64,000 nt of DNA from Promethearchaeota archaeon. Its GTDB lineage: Archaea; Asgardarchaeota; Lokiarchaeia; Sigynarchaeales; SOKP01. Both the position numbers and the translations under genes were made by a program. The notes under the pieces were generated by a model. It did not search any database. It saw nothing but the letters and a program-made list of their open reading frames with translations, and was not told where the DNA came from. The number at the start of each line of letters is the position of its first letter. The first letter of the stretch is position 1. Shown piece by piece: positions 36,782 through 46,641 of this stretch. The stretch is from contig JABXKC010000001.1 in assembly GCA_013375495.1 (NCBI GenBank), forward strand, positions 62,001 to 126,000, read 5' to 3'.

Positions 36782-39700
36782 TTATAAATTAATTTCAGTT
36801 AACTGTATTTCTTCCTCAAACAATGGGATTATATCTAATAATTCTCTAACTTTTGGAAAAAAGTTATCCATTTTATTTGATATTACATCAAGGATGAAAT
36901 CTACGCAAGAGATGTAGTAGGTATCCTTTACAAGTTGCTTGTTGAGACCCAATGAATCAAGGTAATTATTAAGGTTTGATCTTATCTTCTGCGGTGACTC
37001 ATCTGATTTTATGAGGGCTAATCCGTGTAATAAAACCATTAACGAACTAGTCCTAAAATCTCTTCTCTTTGATAAAACTTGAGCTAATCTGAAGTACTCT
37101 AAACCAATTTCATTATAGGACTTAGATTCGAGAAGAATGATTACATCTTTATAATATCTTTTTTTCATAGCATTTCGTTGCTTTAAGAATTCAGAATACT
37201 CTCTCCTAACATCCCCCATTTTTCTTTCTAATTTACTAAATTTTTGTACAGTTGTTATTTCAAACTTTCTCTTTTCCCCTAATTCTTTTCTTGATAATTT
37301 TTCTTCTATTGGTTTACTCTTTTGTTCTTCTGGCATAAGAGATTCCATAAAAGAAATTTCGGGTTCAAAAAGAACTAATTTATCAATTAATAGTTTAGTA
37401 CATAAATTAAAAAGCTCTAATTTATCGGCCTCTAGAGCAAAGAGAATGTTTTTTAAAATTTTGATCTCTGGTAAATCCTCAAAATTGGATTTAAGTTCTT
37501 TGTATTTTGTGAGTATAACTTTCAATTGCGTTTTAGCTGTAAAAACATCTTTAATTTTTATAATTATAAACATATTCAAAATTAAGCTTAATGCTGCTTG
37601 CCTATAGAATTTTTTTTCTAACAACTTAGGAATTGAATCTTTATAATCATCAGCAGCTACTTCATATTTCTTATTAGATAAATCTTCTAAAGCTAACTTC
37701 CAATACGAATTTTTCATCAACTTTCTTTTGGAAATCTCTTTCTTTTCTTTCGGGATATTTTTCGAAAATTCAATACAATTTTCTTTTTTAATTTCAGTTT
37801 CTGCAATTTCTCTTTCAAAATCTTCAGGTTCAAGAGTTTTAAGCGATTTTCCTAAAATCACATTTAGAAGAGAGATCTCTTCTTCGTAAAAAGGCAAATT
37901 TTCCATAAATTCAATTGATTCTTGAAGCTTTATATCATCACCCAATTTTTCAATATCTAATATATATTCAACCAAAGACACTGAAAAAGTTTCTGAGAAT
38001 GATTTTTCCAGGCTTCCTAACTCATTTTTTATTTGGGTTAAATATGCGCGAAAATCTTCGAATTTATTTTGTTTTAAATATATTAGTAGGATTATTGCTA
38101 GTGATACTCCTGCTAAATTAAGCCTTTTTCCATCAATTAGGCGATTTACGCTTTCTTTATAGCTGTTATTGGCATTATCATAATCCTTCTTATCAAAATA
38201 CATTAGAGCATCTTTAAAGTATCTTCTCCTATAGGGGCTTCTTTGTTTAAGTAATTCATCTTTTTCCTGGCGAAATTCTCTTGCTTTATTCTTAATAATC
38301 GAAAGCCTCTCTTTCGAAATTTCTCCTCGAGAAGATTCCTCTGCTTTCTTAGCCTCAGTAGCGCTTTTTTTAGCTTCGAGTTTTTCTATTTTTCTGTTTA
38401 GTTCTGTCTTAAGAAATTTATTCTCGATCATATTTAAGATAGCATGAGCTGAAGGTAGTTCATCAAGTTCGATATAAATTTCAGTTATTCTTTCATATAT
38501 CTCATCGAAAGTTAATTTGCGGTTATCTAGATACATTAATGAGATTTCTTTTGCTTTATTTATCAACCTTAAGGAGGTATCTATAGCGTTTTTGGTATTG
38601 TTATTTTTAGCTATCTTCAGTGCCTCAGATTTAATAGAATCAACGAATATCTCGCTAACCTCCTTAGATTGTTCATAGAGTAATTGTTCTCTAAAAACAG
38701 AAATGAAATTAATTATCACATCTTCTACTCTTTCAAAATTGCGTTCTTTTACGAATTCGTTCAATTTTTCTAAAATAATCTGAAGTTTATTCCTAAGATA
38801 AATTTTTTTTGCTTTCTTCGATAAATCATAATAACTTACAAAAAATTGGTCGAACTCCTTTCCGACTAATAAGATATCTAGAGCTTTCTTTATCATTTCG
38901 TTATGAATTTCTTCCCTTCCAACTCTTTTCAAAAATTCTACCTGGGCTTTGACATGTTTAGCAGCTTTAGAATAGTCATTATCCTCTATAAATTGATTAG
39001 CTTCCTTAATAATCTGTGTGTTAATTTCTTTAAAGATGTTTAACTCATATTCTATGAAACTATTTAGAACGTCTACACCTTTTTGGATGTTTTCTTCTAT
39101 TTGCTTTTTCATAAATTCTTTATTTTCATCCTCTACTTTAGAGCTCAAGGCTGTCAATTCCCGTTGTAATCTCCGGGAGTTTAAGCTGTTAATCAAAATC
39201 GTGGCATTTGAAAAATCAAGATTATCTAAGAATTGTGTAATTAAGCTTTTTAATTGAGAATCAACATCAGGTTTTTTCACATTGTAAGTTTCAGAGAGAT
39301 TTATAATCTCGTCGTAAGTTTGTTTAGCCTGTTTCCGCTGTTCCTCTTTAATATAGATCTTTAATAGACTTATTAACACTTTGATTTGTTTGTTAGCAAA
39401 CCGTTCCAAATCATCAAACAAACCTTCTTGTTGATACATAGAGATCGCATGGTATAATTGAACTCGAGCAAGAATATAATTTTCCTCCTTAATTAAAAAA
39501 TCTGCAGCAGCAATAATTTTGGCAGTTACTTCTCTTAGGATAAGAAGAGTTTGGTCATGGGGGAGATTATTTAGAATATTGAAAGCATTTTCGACGCTGC
39601 AAGCGGATATATAAGAGTTAATCGCTAATTTAAAAGACTCATCCATTAAGTTACTGTCTCTAATTTCTATTGCTGACCATTGAGCTGCGGCTAAGTATTG

Positions 39701-40540
39701 TTTTGCTGATTGGACAAACTTTCGTTTGTTAAATAATTTATTCCCTTCTAACACCATAGATTCAGCGTATAATCTTTTAAAATTATCCGCTTTTTTTTCG
39801 TCTACATTTTGCAAAATCTGTGAAGCTTCTAAATATAGATTCACTTTTGAATAAAGAAATGCTGCTTGTTCACAAATTATGTAATATTCCTCTTTATTAA
39901 ATATGTCAGCAATCGTAGCAGCTTTTTTAATAGCCTGAGCCGCAAAGAAATAAAGCTCGGGTTTTTCTTCTTTTTCAGCTTTTTTAAAGAATATGTTTGC
40001 AAGTTGAATATAGATGGGGAAACGCATCCAAGCATTTTCTATATTCAATGGCGTATCACCAGAAATCATCGCTAAACATAGGCATTGTAAAGCCTGGTGA
40101 AATTCTCTGGGTTGAAGATTAACAAACGCTTCTAAATCAAGATACTCTAACCACGTGTCTTCTAGCAGTTTGTTTACAGATAAGGGGAGTATTCCTTGTA
40201 GATCGTAGTACATTAAAATGATTGGAATGTTTCTTTTAATCGATCTTACATCGTGTATTATTGAGTTGAAAATTTCTATTTCTTCTTTATTTAGTGGATT
40301 TATAAAATATATGACACCATCTGCGGTCTTTAGCATTTCATCAAAATCAGAATCAATGTTGGTAATATCAGTTATTGCATTAATTTCTAAATCGCATATA
40401 TCATCGAATGCGTTTACTTCTTCATACCATTCAAAATACGCTCCTTTGTTCTCGCCCTCTTCTCCGAGCGCTCTAAGAGCATAAAAAGAAATTCCTTCTC
40501 CATCTAACCCGATTAATAGGATTTTGAAAATATAGCGCAT
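36782..40540 (-). CDS. Pseudo-GTPase plus long TPR-like repeat protein, 1252 aa
   Basis: Residues 1-165 follow a Ras-like fold (KILLIGLDGEGI, ADGVIYFINPLNKEEIEIF, IPIILMYYDLQG), but the P-loop lacks the GKS/T lysine and the NKxD motif is YYDL, so nucleotide binding is unlikely. From about 175 to 720 the sequence reads as TPR/SNAP-like helix pairs (YIICEQAAFLYSKVNLYLEA, LEGNKLFNKRKFVQSAKQYL). The C-terminal third has three diverged repeats of about 170 residues, beginning near 755, 935 and 1115. This suggests a scaffolding or trafficking role in the cytoplasm. I know no named family for the full length. Confidence 0.85.
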   Translation of the reverse strand: MRYIFKILLIGLDGEGISFYALRALGEEGENKGAYFEWYEEVNAFDDICDLEINAITDITNIDSDFDEMLKTADGVIYFINPLNKEEIEIFNSIIHDVRSIKRNIPIILMYYDLQGILPLSVNKLLEDTWLEYLDLEAFVNLQPREFHQALQCLCLAMISGDTPLNIENAWMRFPIYIQLANIFFKKAEKEEKPELYFFAAQAIKKAATIADIFNKEEYYIICEQAAFLYSKVNLYLEASQILQNVDEKKADNFKRLYAESMVLEGNKLFNKRKFVQSAKQYLAAAQWSAIEIRDSNLMDESFKLAINSYISACSVENAFNILNNLPHDQTLLILREVTAKIIAAADFLIKEENYILARVQLYHAISMYQQEGLFDDLERFANKQIKVLISLLKIYIKEEQRKQAKQTYDEIINLSETYNVKKPDVDSQLKSLITQFLDNLDFSNATILINSLNSRRLQRELTALSSKVEDENKEFMKKQIEENIQKGVDVLNSFIEYELNIFKEINTQIIKEANQFIEDNDYSKAAKHVKAQVEFLKRVGREEIHNEMIKKALDILLVGKEFDQFFVSYYDLSKKAKKIYLRNKLQIILEKLNEFVKERNFERVEDVIINFISVFREQLLYEQSKEVSEIFVDSIKSEALKIAKNNNTKNAIDTSLRLINKAKEISLMYLDNRKLTFDEIYERITEIYIELDELPSAHAILNMIENKFLKTELNRKIEKLEAKKSATEAKKAEESSRGEISKERLSIIKNKAREFRQEKDELLKQRSPYRRRYFKDALMYFDKKDYDNANNSYKESVNRLIDGKRLNLAGVSLAIILLIYLKQNKFEDFRAYLTQIKNELGSLEKSFSETFSVSLVEYILDIEKLGDDIKLQESIEFMENLPFYEEEISLLNVILGKSLKTLEPEDFEREIAETEIKKENCIEFSKNIPKEKKEISKRKLMKNSYWKLALEDLSNKKYEVAADDYKDSIPKLLEKKFYRQAALSLILNMFIIIKIKDVFTAKTQLKVILTKYKELKSNFEDLPEIKILKNILFALEADKLELFNLCTKLLIDKLVLFEPEISFMESLMPEEQKSKPIEEKLSRKELGEKRKFEITTVQKFSKLERKMGDVRREYSEFLKQRNAMKKRYYKDVIILLESKSYNEIGLEYFRLAQVLSKRRDFRTSSLMVLLHGLALIKSDESPQKIRSNLNNYLDSLGLNKQLVKDTYYISCVDFILDVISNKMDNFFPKVRELLDIIPLFEEEIQLTEINL

Positions 40541-40745
40541 AAAATTGACTTATCTTAGTTATTTTATAATTCAAACCTAATATTATAATAAAACATTATT
40601 TCATATTATATACTTTTTTCGTTTCAATTGGAAGACATAAAGAATTATAAAAAAGTTAAAAAATTTTCAAAATTTACTTTTCTTAGTTTATCGAAATTTA
40701 TTTTAAATAAAGAATTTAATAATCGAAATTTGCTGGGGATCTTCT

Positions 40746-41402
40746 TTGGAGTATTTAGATAGAAATTATACTATTATAAAAGAAAGAATGATTCAGCAAA
40801 TGGAAGAATCTCTCAAAAAAGGTCGAAAACTTATAGATACGGAACTAGATACGGGAATTTTAAACTTTATAGTTAGACCTATTGTTAAAGCGTTTTACGA
40901 TTTTTGGGCCATGCATGACGCAAGAAAGGGAACATTGAAGCAAATAGACGTAGCACTTAATGCTGGAAAGGAATTATTGTTAAATGGTAATTCTGAAGAA
41001 TCTTTTAGCAATATTATAGAAGAATACTTCCCTAAATATCTAAAAGGTGATCAAGTAACATATCAGTGTAGTAAACACCATAAAAACTACGAAAAGCTAA
41101 AAGAAAATGCAAAGGAAACATTTATTAATTATCTTGAAGAAGTGAGAACATTTCTTGGAGTTGAAGAAGAAGTAAGTGATTACGGGGAACTTGCAAAAGT
41201 TGCATTTAAAACTAAGGAAATAGCCACTAAAAACTTAATGAAACAATTAGAATTCACAGAAAAGGGAATCAAAATCATTGAAGAGGATCCATCTATTCTA
41301 TCTTTACCTGCAGGTAAGAAGATAATTATCAAAGCGTTAAGAAAAGGATTCGAAGAGACTAAGAAGGAGTTTTTAGAAGCTATAGACGATACTTATGATT
41401 AA
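40746..41402 (+). CDS. Orphan helical protein, paralogue of the next gene
   Basis: The TTG at 40746 follows ggggat. The 218-residue protein is helical and charged, and aligns over its full length with 41493-42152. Shared blocks include LIDTELD.G, FNFIV.PIVK.FY, ARKGTLKQI-type, QCxKxHKxYxKLK and AAFKTKE. The Cys/His cluster in the middle (QCSKHHKNY) could bind a metal. No membrane segment or known motif is present, and the function is unknown. A 90 bp gap separates it from its paralogue; they look like a local tandem duplication. Confidence 0.8.
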   Translation: MEYLDRNYTIIKERMIQQMEESLKKGRKLIDTELDTGILNFIVRPIVKAFYDFWAMHDARKGTLKQIDVALNAGKELLLNGNSEESFSNIIEEYFPKYLKGDQVTYQCSKHHKNYEKLKENAKETFINYLEEVRTFLGVEEEVSDYGELAKVAFKTKEIATKNLMKQLEFTEKGIKIIEEDPSILSLPAGKKIIIKALRKGFEETKKEFLEAIDDTYD

Positions 41403-41492
41403 TTATAGCTAAACCATTAAATTAAGGGATATTATTATTAAAATAATTAAAAAATAAAAAAAAGATATTTACCAATCAATGGAGAATTATTC

Positions 41493-42152
41493 ATGAGTCA
41501 TATTCAAAGAAACTATAAAATCGTTGAAGAAAAGATGATTTCACAAACCGATTTATCACTCGGTTATGGTAGAGAGTTAATTGATACTGAGTTAGATGCC
41601 GGAGCGTTTAATTTTGTTGTAAAACCAATAGTAAAAACTTTTTATAAGTATTGGAGCGATAATAACGCTCGTGTCGGGACGTTAAAACAAATTGAAATTG
41701 CGTTAGAATCTGCTAAAACACTCGTTGAAAACGGGGAGATTAATAAAGAAAGATTTGATGAAGTGATAAATAAAAACTTCCCAAGTTATTTAGAAAATGA
41801 CCAAACTGATAAGCAGTGTAAAAAAAATCACAAACACTATAAAAAATTGAAAGAAATTACTAAAAAGTCTTTTATTTCCCAAGTAGAAGAATGTGTCCTA
41901 TTTCTAAATATAAAAGAAGATGTAAAAAATTACGACGAATTATCACGAGCGGCATTTAAAACAAAAGAAAGAGCTTACGAAGCTCTAATAAGACAATTGG
42001 ATTATAATGATGATGGTATAGCAATAGTGGAGCAAGACGATAGCATTCTAAATGTTCCCACTGGGAAAAATATTATAGTTTCCGTCCTTCGGAAAGGTTT
42101 TGAAATGACGAAAGAAAAATTAATTGAAGAACTTGATTTTATTTTTAACTAA
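41493..42152 (+). CDS. Orphan helical protein, paralogue of the preceding gene
   Basis: The 219-residue product matches the gene at 40746 along its whole length, with roughly 40 percent of residues the same by eye. Conserved are RELIDTELDAG, FYKYW, GTLKQIEIAL, QCKKNHKHYKKLK and AAFKTKERA. Start ATG at 41493. The level of divergence shows an old duplication that both copies have survived, which suggests distinct or dosage roles. No domain is recognised. Confidence 0.82.
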   Translation: MSHIQRNYKIVEEKMISQTDLSLGYGRELIDTELDAGAFNFVVKPIVKTFYKYWSDNNARVGTLKQIEIALESAKTLVENGEINKERFDEVINKNFPSYLENDQTDKQCKKNHKHYKKLKEITKKSFISQVEECVLFLNIKEDVKNYDELSRAAFKTKERAYEALIRQLDYNDDGIAIVEQDDSILNVPTGKNIIVSVLRKGFEMTKEKLIEELDFIFN

Positions 42153-42202
42153 TTAAGTCTAAGTTTTTTATTTACCTTCATTTATATTTAAATGCGATTA
42201 GT

Positions 42203-43276
42203 ATGAGCGTTTACTCAAATGATACAAAACCAAAAATTTCTTTACGATTCATATTTGTGAATATTCTAATTGTAGTATTTATCATAATGAGTTATATATA
42301 CATTTCTGAATCATTTGGTTCAATATCTATGCCATTTATTAGTAACAACGAGTTTTCATTGGTGTTTGGAGTGTCATTATTAGTTTTTACTTTTTTCTCA
42401 ATAATAGCGGGGCCAATTCAAGCTTTCATAGCGGGATTTTTTGGAGAACTTCTCTTTCAACTCGTTAAACATGATTTCTACGAAAGCGTTTTCTTAGATT
42501 GGTGTCTAATTGTTGCGATATTCGGTATGGTAGCGGGGATTTACAAATATAAGCCCTTAAAATATCAAAAGATTAAGAATGTTCTCTATACTTTTACCTT
42601 TTTAATTATTGATTCTTTTATTGTAATGTTTTTTATAATATTATCTCAAATTTTATTTTATTCGACTTCTCTACAATTTGATATCTTATTTATTAATTTT
42701 GGTTTCAAATTTTTCTTAGATGCTCTTTTTTCGGCTATTATCATAGTACCGATCCTTTTAGTTATCTATGATAAAGCTTTTGCTTTAACAGAACGCCAAC
42801 TCTATTACCTACTTCTAACTCATCACCCCGCGTCTGCAAGTGACCACACATTCTATTTTCAATTTGGAAGAACAAAAGTGTATTTATGCTCTAGATGTTC
42901 AGGTATGGTAATTGGAATAATAATGTCTATTTTTTTTACTCATTTAGTTCAGCAGATACTTGGTACTCAATTTAGTCCTGAATTAGCTTTATTCATAGTA
43001 ATTATTTTTCCAATACCTGGATTAATCGATTGGGGTACTCAAAAGCTTCTTTTTAGAACAAGTAACACAGAATCTCGATTGTTTACGGGATTCATTATCG
43101 GAGTTGCTGCCCATTTCATTTCATATACGGGAGAATATTATTTCCTAACATTAATTATTGTTACATTCTATTTTAGCATACTTATTATGTTAATTTTTTT
43201 AGGGCAGAAAAAATTGATAAGGGAATTGAACAAAGAGTTAACACATGAACCGACAGAAGAGCTTGATTTTGGTTAA
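42203..43276 (+). CDS. Membrane protein: N-terminal ECF-like/unknown TM domain fused to DUF2085
   Basis: The 357-residue protein has about eight membrane helices. The N-terminal five to six (to about residue 190) include SIIAGPIQAFIAGFFGELLF, which resembles the Gly-rich loop of S components of ECF transporters, but this is only a resemblance. The C-terminal part has the DUF2085 pattern: HHPASASDHTFYFQFG then VYLCSRCSGMVIGII, with the conserved His and two Cys, and IDWGTQKLL. DUF2085 has no known function, and its His/Cys set suggests a metal or heme role. It follows the paralogous pair by 50 bp. Confidence 0.82.
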   Translation: MSVYSNDTKPKISLRFIFVNILIVVFIIMSYIYISESFGSISMPFISNNEFSLVFGVSLLVFTFFSIIAGPIQAFIAGFFGELLFQLVKHDFYESVFLDWCLIVAIFGMVAGIYKYKPLKYQKIKNVLYTFTFLIIDSFIVMFFIILSQILFYSTSLQFDILFINFGFKFFLDALFSAIIIVPILLVIYDKAFALTERQLYYLLLTHHPASASDHTFYFQFGRTKVYLCSRCSGMVIGIIMSIFFTHLVQQILGTQFSPELALFIVIIFPIPGLIDWGTQKLLFRTSNTESRLFTGFIIGVAAHFISYTGEYYFLTLIIVTFYFSILIMLIFLGQKKLIRELNKELTHEPTEELDFG

Positions 43277-43307
43277 TACTTGTAAATTAATTAAGTAAGT
43301 AGTTAAG

Positions 43308-43808
43308 ATGAAAAATATCATTTTTATTCACGGTCTCGAAAGCTCAGGTAAAGGATTTAAAGGATTATATTTAAAAAAGATGATTCCAGAAATTCTTTCT
43401 CCGAATTTCGCAAAATTTGACCCAAAAAGAACGATTGATGACCTTCTTAACGTACGGATGGCTCAATTAAACGCGTTATTAAGTAAAAGAAATTTATGGG
43501 TAATTATAGGCTCCAGCTTTGGAGGACTAATGGGTGTACTATATACTCTCCAAAATCCGGAAAGAGTTAAACGGTTAATATTATTAGCACCTTATTTAGC
43601 AACTAAATTATTGAAATGTGATAATCGTTCTCCAATTAATATACCAGTAATAATATTTCACGGTAAATATGATGAGATAGCAAAATTTAAACCATCTCGA
43701 GAACAAGCTTACAGATTATTTACTAACCTTGAATTTAACGCTACGGAAGATGATCATAATCTTAATAAAACAGTGGAAAAGTTAAATTGGATTGATTTAA
43801 CTTCATGA
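43308..43808 (+). CDS. Small alpha/beta-hydrolase (YqiA-like)
   Basis: The 166-residue protein is a short alpha/beta-hydrolase: oxyanion-type IFIHGLESSGKGFKG, nucleophile Ser in IIGSSFGGLMG, acid in IIFHGKYDEIA and His in EDDHNL. It lacks a cap domain and is near the lower size limit, like bacterial YqiA-type esterases. It starts 31 bp after the DUF2085 gene and may be in the same transcript. The substrate is unknown. Confidence 0.88.
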   Translation: MKNIIFIHGLESSGKGFKGLYLKKMIPEILSPNFAKFDPKRTIDDLLNVRMAQLNALLSKRNLWVIIGSSFGGLMGVLYTLQNPERVKRLILLAPYLATKLLKCDNRSPINIPVIIFHGKYDEIAKFKPSREQAYRLFTNLEFNATEDDHNLNKTVEKLNWIDLTS

Positions 43809-44119
43809 TTATTAAAATAGGATTAGTACAATTGAAGGTATCCAAATTTTAAAAGGATTTTTTAAAAATTGGACTCCATTTTTTTTATATTCACATTCCT
43901 ACTTCTGTTAATTAAGATTTTATTTTTCAATTAAATTTACATTTTATAATCACGGATGCTTGAAAGATGGTTTTTAATGATGAATGGATATTCTGCGTTT
44001 TCTTTGATAACTCTTTACCAAGAAATATAATTTTTATGAAACATGCAAATTATAAATTAAAATTATTCAAAAAATAAAAAAATTAAATAAAATTATTAAT
44101 ATATAAGTGTGAGGCTTAA
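43809..44119. other. Intergenic region with a 36-residue reading frame of doubtful status
   Basis: This 311 bp gap is AT-rich. A 36-codon frame at 43967-44077 (starting MVFNDEWIFCVFF) has no good ribosome site and no family match; I leave it unannotated as a gene. Several T-rich runs (43880-43890 and around 43920) may terminate the upstream transcript, and the last 60 bp probably hold the promoter of 44120. Confidence 0.4.
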
Positions 44120-45700
44120 ATGGATAATAAACTTTACATTTGTCGTAATTGTCAATATGTTTTTCCAAAGGAATTATCAGAACTTATAGAATCTAAAGTT
44201 CAAGTATACTGTGAAATGTGTGGAACACCTTTCTCGTTATCAGGCGTATATTTTAAACAAGCTTCTATAAGTGAGTCAAGACAACCCATTCATAAAGCTA
44301 CCAAACATGGACTGGTTGATAAAGAGAGATCTAGTCTTGATAAAGCAATAAAGATTTTAAATAAGTTTGATTACGTTCCCATGTTAATCTTTTCTATAGC
44401 TACTTTAATCTTAAGCTTTTTCAATTTCATTACTTCAGGAGGAATTATGCTCATAATAAATTCCTATCTTATAGTTTTTAGCAGTTTATTAATCATTATA
44501 TACGACTCTCGGTTTATATCCCAAAGAATTAGATCTAACAGTTATAACGAAATAACTCTTGATGCTCTTTGTTATGGTATCTTAGGTTGTGTTATCTATG
44601 GTACAGGTGTAATCATATTAATTAAGGGAATATTAATTTTTATTTATTCTGCCAAGGACTCTGAAAGGGGGGATCACAAGTTATATCAATTTGGTCTTAA
44701 ATTAAAGAATTCTATAAATAATTTCTCTGCTAAAGCTGGTTTTGTAATCCTATTGCTTGTGTTGAATGGTACATACTTTAGTGGCATCGAAATAAGCGCC
44801 ATTACAATTATTACATCATTTTTCAACAATTTTTACCTGATGTTAATCCTGATGTCTTTTATTTTAATATCTCTTATTGTTTTGATTATAGATTTAAAAT
44901 TAAAGACGAAGATATACAATAAAATAGAGTTTACCGGAGCTGATGTAGTTCGAACTTTCATTTTAGGAGTACTAGGCACAGTTTTCTTAAATCTAGGGAT
45001 ATTTATCTTGTTAAAATCTATTATATTATTTACACTTCTTGTGGGAAAGCCAATTGATTTAAATGGAAAACTGATGATAATAGAACCTGAAACAAAATCT
45101 GTTCCAGTTCGAAAAGACATACCAGAGGAACCAAAGGAAGAACAAGTTAAAAAGGAAGAAATTCCATTGAAAAAACTTGAAGATATACCACCAGAACCGA
45201 AAATTCAAGTAGGAAAGACTGAAGAAAAAACTTCAGAAGAAGAAATGGAAGAATTTAAAACGGTTGAGGAAGAACATGAAAAAAAAATAGCTGAAGATGT
45301 GTTACCTCAAAAAAAACAAAAAGATATTAAATTAAGGCTTCACGAGTCGCTTTTACCGGTTAAAAACGAGAAAGATAGAAAAATCGTTAAAGAGTACTTT
45401 TCTAAGATCTTTAATATCATCTCTAAAGATTTAAGAAAGCAAATAATGGAACTCAAAATACCAAAGAAAGAACGAAAGAATATACTTAAAGAATTAGCGT
45501 TCTTAGCGGAAGAAGAACAACTAAATTACATAGAAGAATTGAGGAATCTATACGAAGAAATTCCGAAGAAATTAATTGAAAGAATACGCAAGCTTCCTAA
45601 CTTTAAGGTAAAATATTTCGATAAAATAATAGAAGAATTAAAACAAATGGACGAAGAACAGCGGTTAGAATTTTTAGAATTTTTAGAAAAACACGCCTAA
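44120..45700 (+). CDS. Zinc-ribbon membrane protein with long charged C-terminal region
   Basis: The 526-residue protein opens with a zinc ribbon (ICRNCQYVFP ... YCEMCGTPF, residues 7-37). Two blocks of membrane helices follow (about 85-175 and 205-310), related to each other by eye and possibly an internal duplication (each has YGI/LGVLG-like ends before a helix and ILIFIY or IILFTL). Residues 330-410 are low-complexity, Glu/Lys/Pro-rich and probably disordered, and the last 110 are helical. It starts a unit with the HTH gene at 45728. Function unknown; it may be a membrane scaffold or sensor. Confidence 0.8.
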   Translation: MDNKLYICRNCQYVFPKELSELIESKVQVYCEMCGTPFSLSGVYFKQASISESRQPIHKATKHGLVDKERSSLDKAIKILNKFDYVPMLIFSIATLILSFFNFITSGGIMLIINSYLIVFSSLLIIIYDSRFISQRIRSNSYNEITLDALCYGILGCVIYGTGVIILIKGILIFIYSAKDSERGDHKLYQFGLKLKNSINNFSAKAGFVILLLVLNGTYFSGIEISAITIITSFFNNFYLMLILMSFILISLIVLIIDLKLKTKIYNKIEFTGADVVRTFILGVLGTVFLNLGIFILLKSIILFTLLVGKPIDLNGKLMIIEPETKSVPVRKDIPEEPKEEQVKKEEIPLKKLEDIPPEPKIQVGKTEEKTSEEEMEEFKTVEEEHEKKIAEDVLPQKKQKDIKLRLHESLLPVKNEKDRKIVKEYFSKIFNIISKDLRKQIMELKIPKKERKNILKELAFLAEEEQLNYIEELRNLYEEIPKKLIERIRKLPNFKVKYFDKIIEELKQMDEEQRLEFLEFLEKHA

Positions 45701-45727
45701 TATTAAAGAAAAAACTTCATTGAAAAA

Positions 45728-46630
45728 ATGTCGTTAGAAAAAAGAAGAGAAACGAAGGAAAATAAAGTGGAAAAAGAACTAGAGGGAAGTTCATTTAGGC
45801 GGCTTGATTTTACTCCTTTACAGGGTCTTGAAGCTAAGAAAAAGAAGAAGGTAAAAGACCAAATTGAACCAGACACAGAACTAAGTGTTATTGAAAAAGA
45901 TGTTTTAAGCATTGCTCAAGAAATTTTGAAATTGAAGCGCTATGACGCTGATTTTGATATTGATGTTTCCTCTGAAGCAGAATTGCAGAAGTTTCCAATC
46001 ATTGAAAAATTGTATGCTAAAAGCATAGCGAAACTCGCATATAGCAAGGGTTATAGCAAGGAAGAAATATTTCTAACAATAAGAAGTTTAGAAGAAAAGA
46101 ATTGGATTGTAACCAATGAACGAAGAACAAAATTAGAAATTCTAAATAATGAAAAATTAGTGAAAATCCTGAAATTCATAGAAGAAAATCCGGGGATTCA
46201 TGCTAGGAACGAAAAAATAGAGGAGGAATTAAAAATAACAAGAACCCCGTTTTTAAAACACATAATGACATTAGAACGCTTTAAACTCATCAGATCAAAA
46301 AAAATTGGAAAATCTCTACATTATTTCTTAGCAGATGTTCCTGAAGATTACGACAAGTATAAAGTGATTTTCTCAAATCCTTTAATCCCAAAAATAATTG
46401 AAGAAATTTTTAAAGACGAAGGAATAGCAATTTCAAAGATAGGAGAAATCCTTAACATTTATTCTGGAACGATTCAATATTACATGAAAAAATTAAAAGA
46501 TTTAGATCTCATCAAATCCGCCAAGACCCAGAAAGAAGAAAAGATACATGTTGTCAATGTTGAATTACTTACCAGATTTAACGAGTTTTTTGGTGAGCCT
46601 GATTTTTCTAAGTTATTAAAGGGTTTGTGA
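45728..46630 (+). CDS. Multi-winged-helix DNA-binding protein
   Basis: Three helix-turn-helix units are suggested: residues about 95-135 (YSKEEIFLTIRSLEEKNWIV), about 140-205 (KILKFIEENPGIHARNEKIE then FLKHIMTLERFKLIRSKKIG) and about 225-285 (EGIAISKIGEILNIYSGTIQ then YMKKLKDLDLIKSA). The last two resemble the archaeal MarR/ArsR-type wHTH pair. The N-terminus is basic and probably disordered. It lies 27 bp after the zinc-ribbon membrane protein and may be coupled with it, as a one-component regulator whose membrane partner senses something. Confidence 0.8.
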   Translation: MSLEKRRETKENKVEKELEGSSFRRLDFTPLQGLEAKKKKKVKDQIEPDTELSVIEKDVLSIAQEILKLKRYDADFDIDVSSEAELQKFPIIEKLYAKSIAKLAYSKGYSKEEIFLTIRSLEEKNWIVTNERRTKLEILNNEKLVKILKFIEENPGIHARNEKIEEELKITRTPFLKHIMTLERFKLIRSKKIGKSLHYFLADVPEDYDKYKVIFSNPLIPKIIEEIFKDEGIAISKIGEILNIYSGTIQYYMKKLKDLDLIKSAKTQKEEKIHVVNVELLTRFNEFFGEPDFSKLLKGL

Positions 46631-46641
46631 ATTTATTTATT

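Noticed and set aside
43970..44020. Possible box C/D guide RNA (atgatga C box)
   Set aside because: A C-box-like aatgatga is present, but no D box ctga follows at a fitting distance and no kink-turn can be formed.
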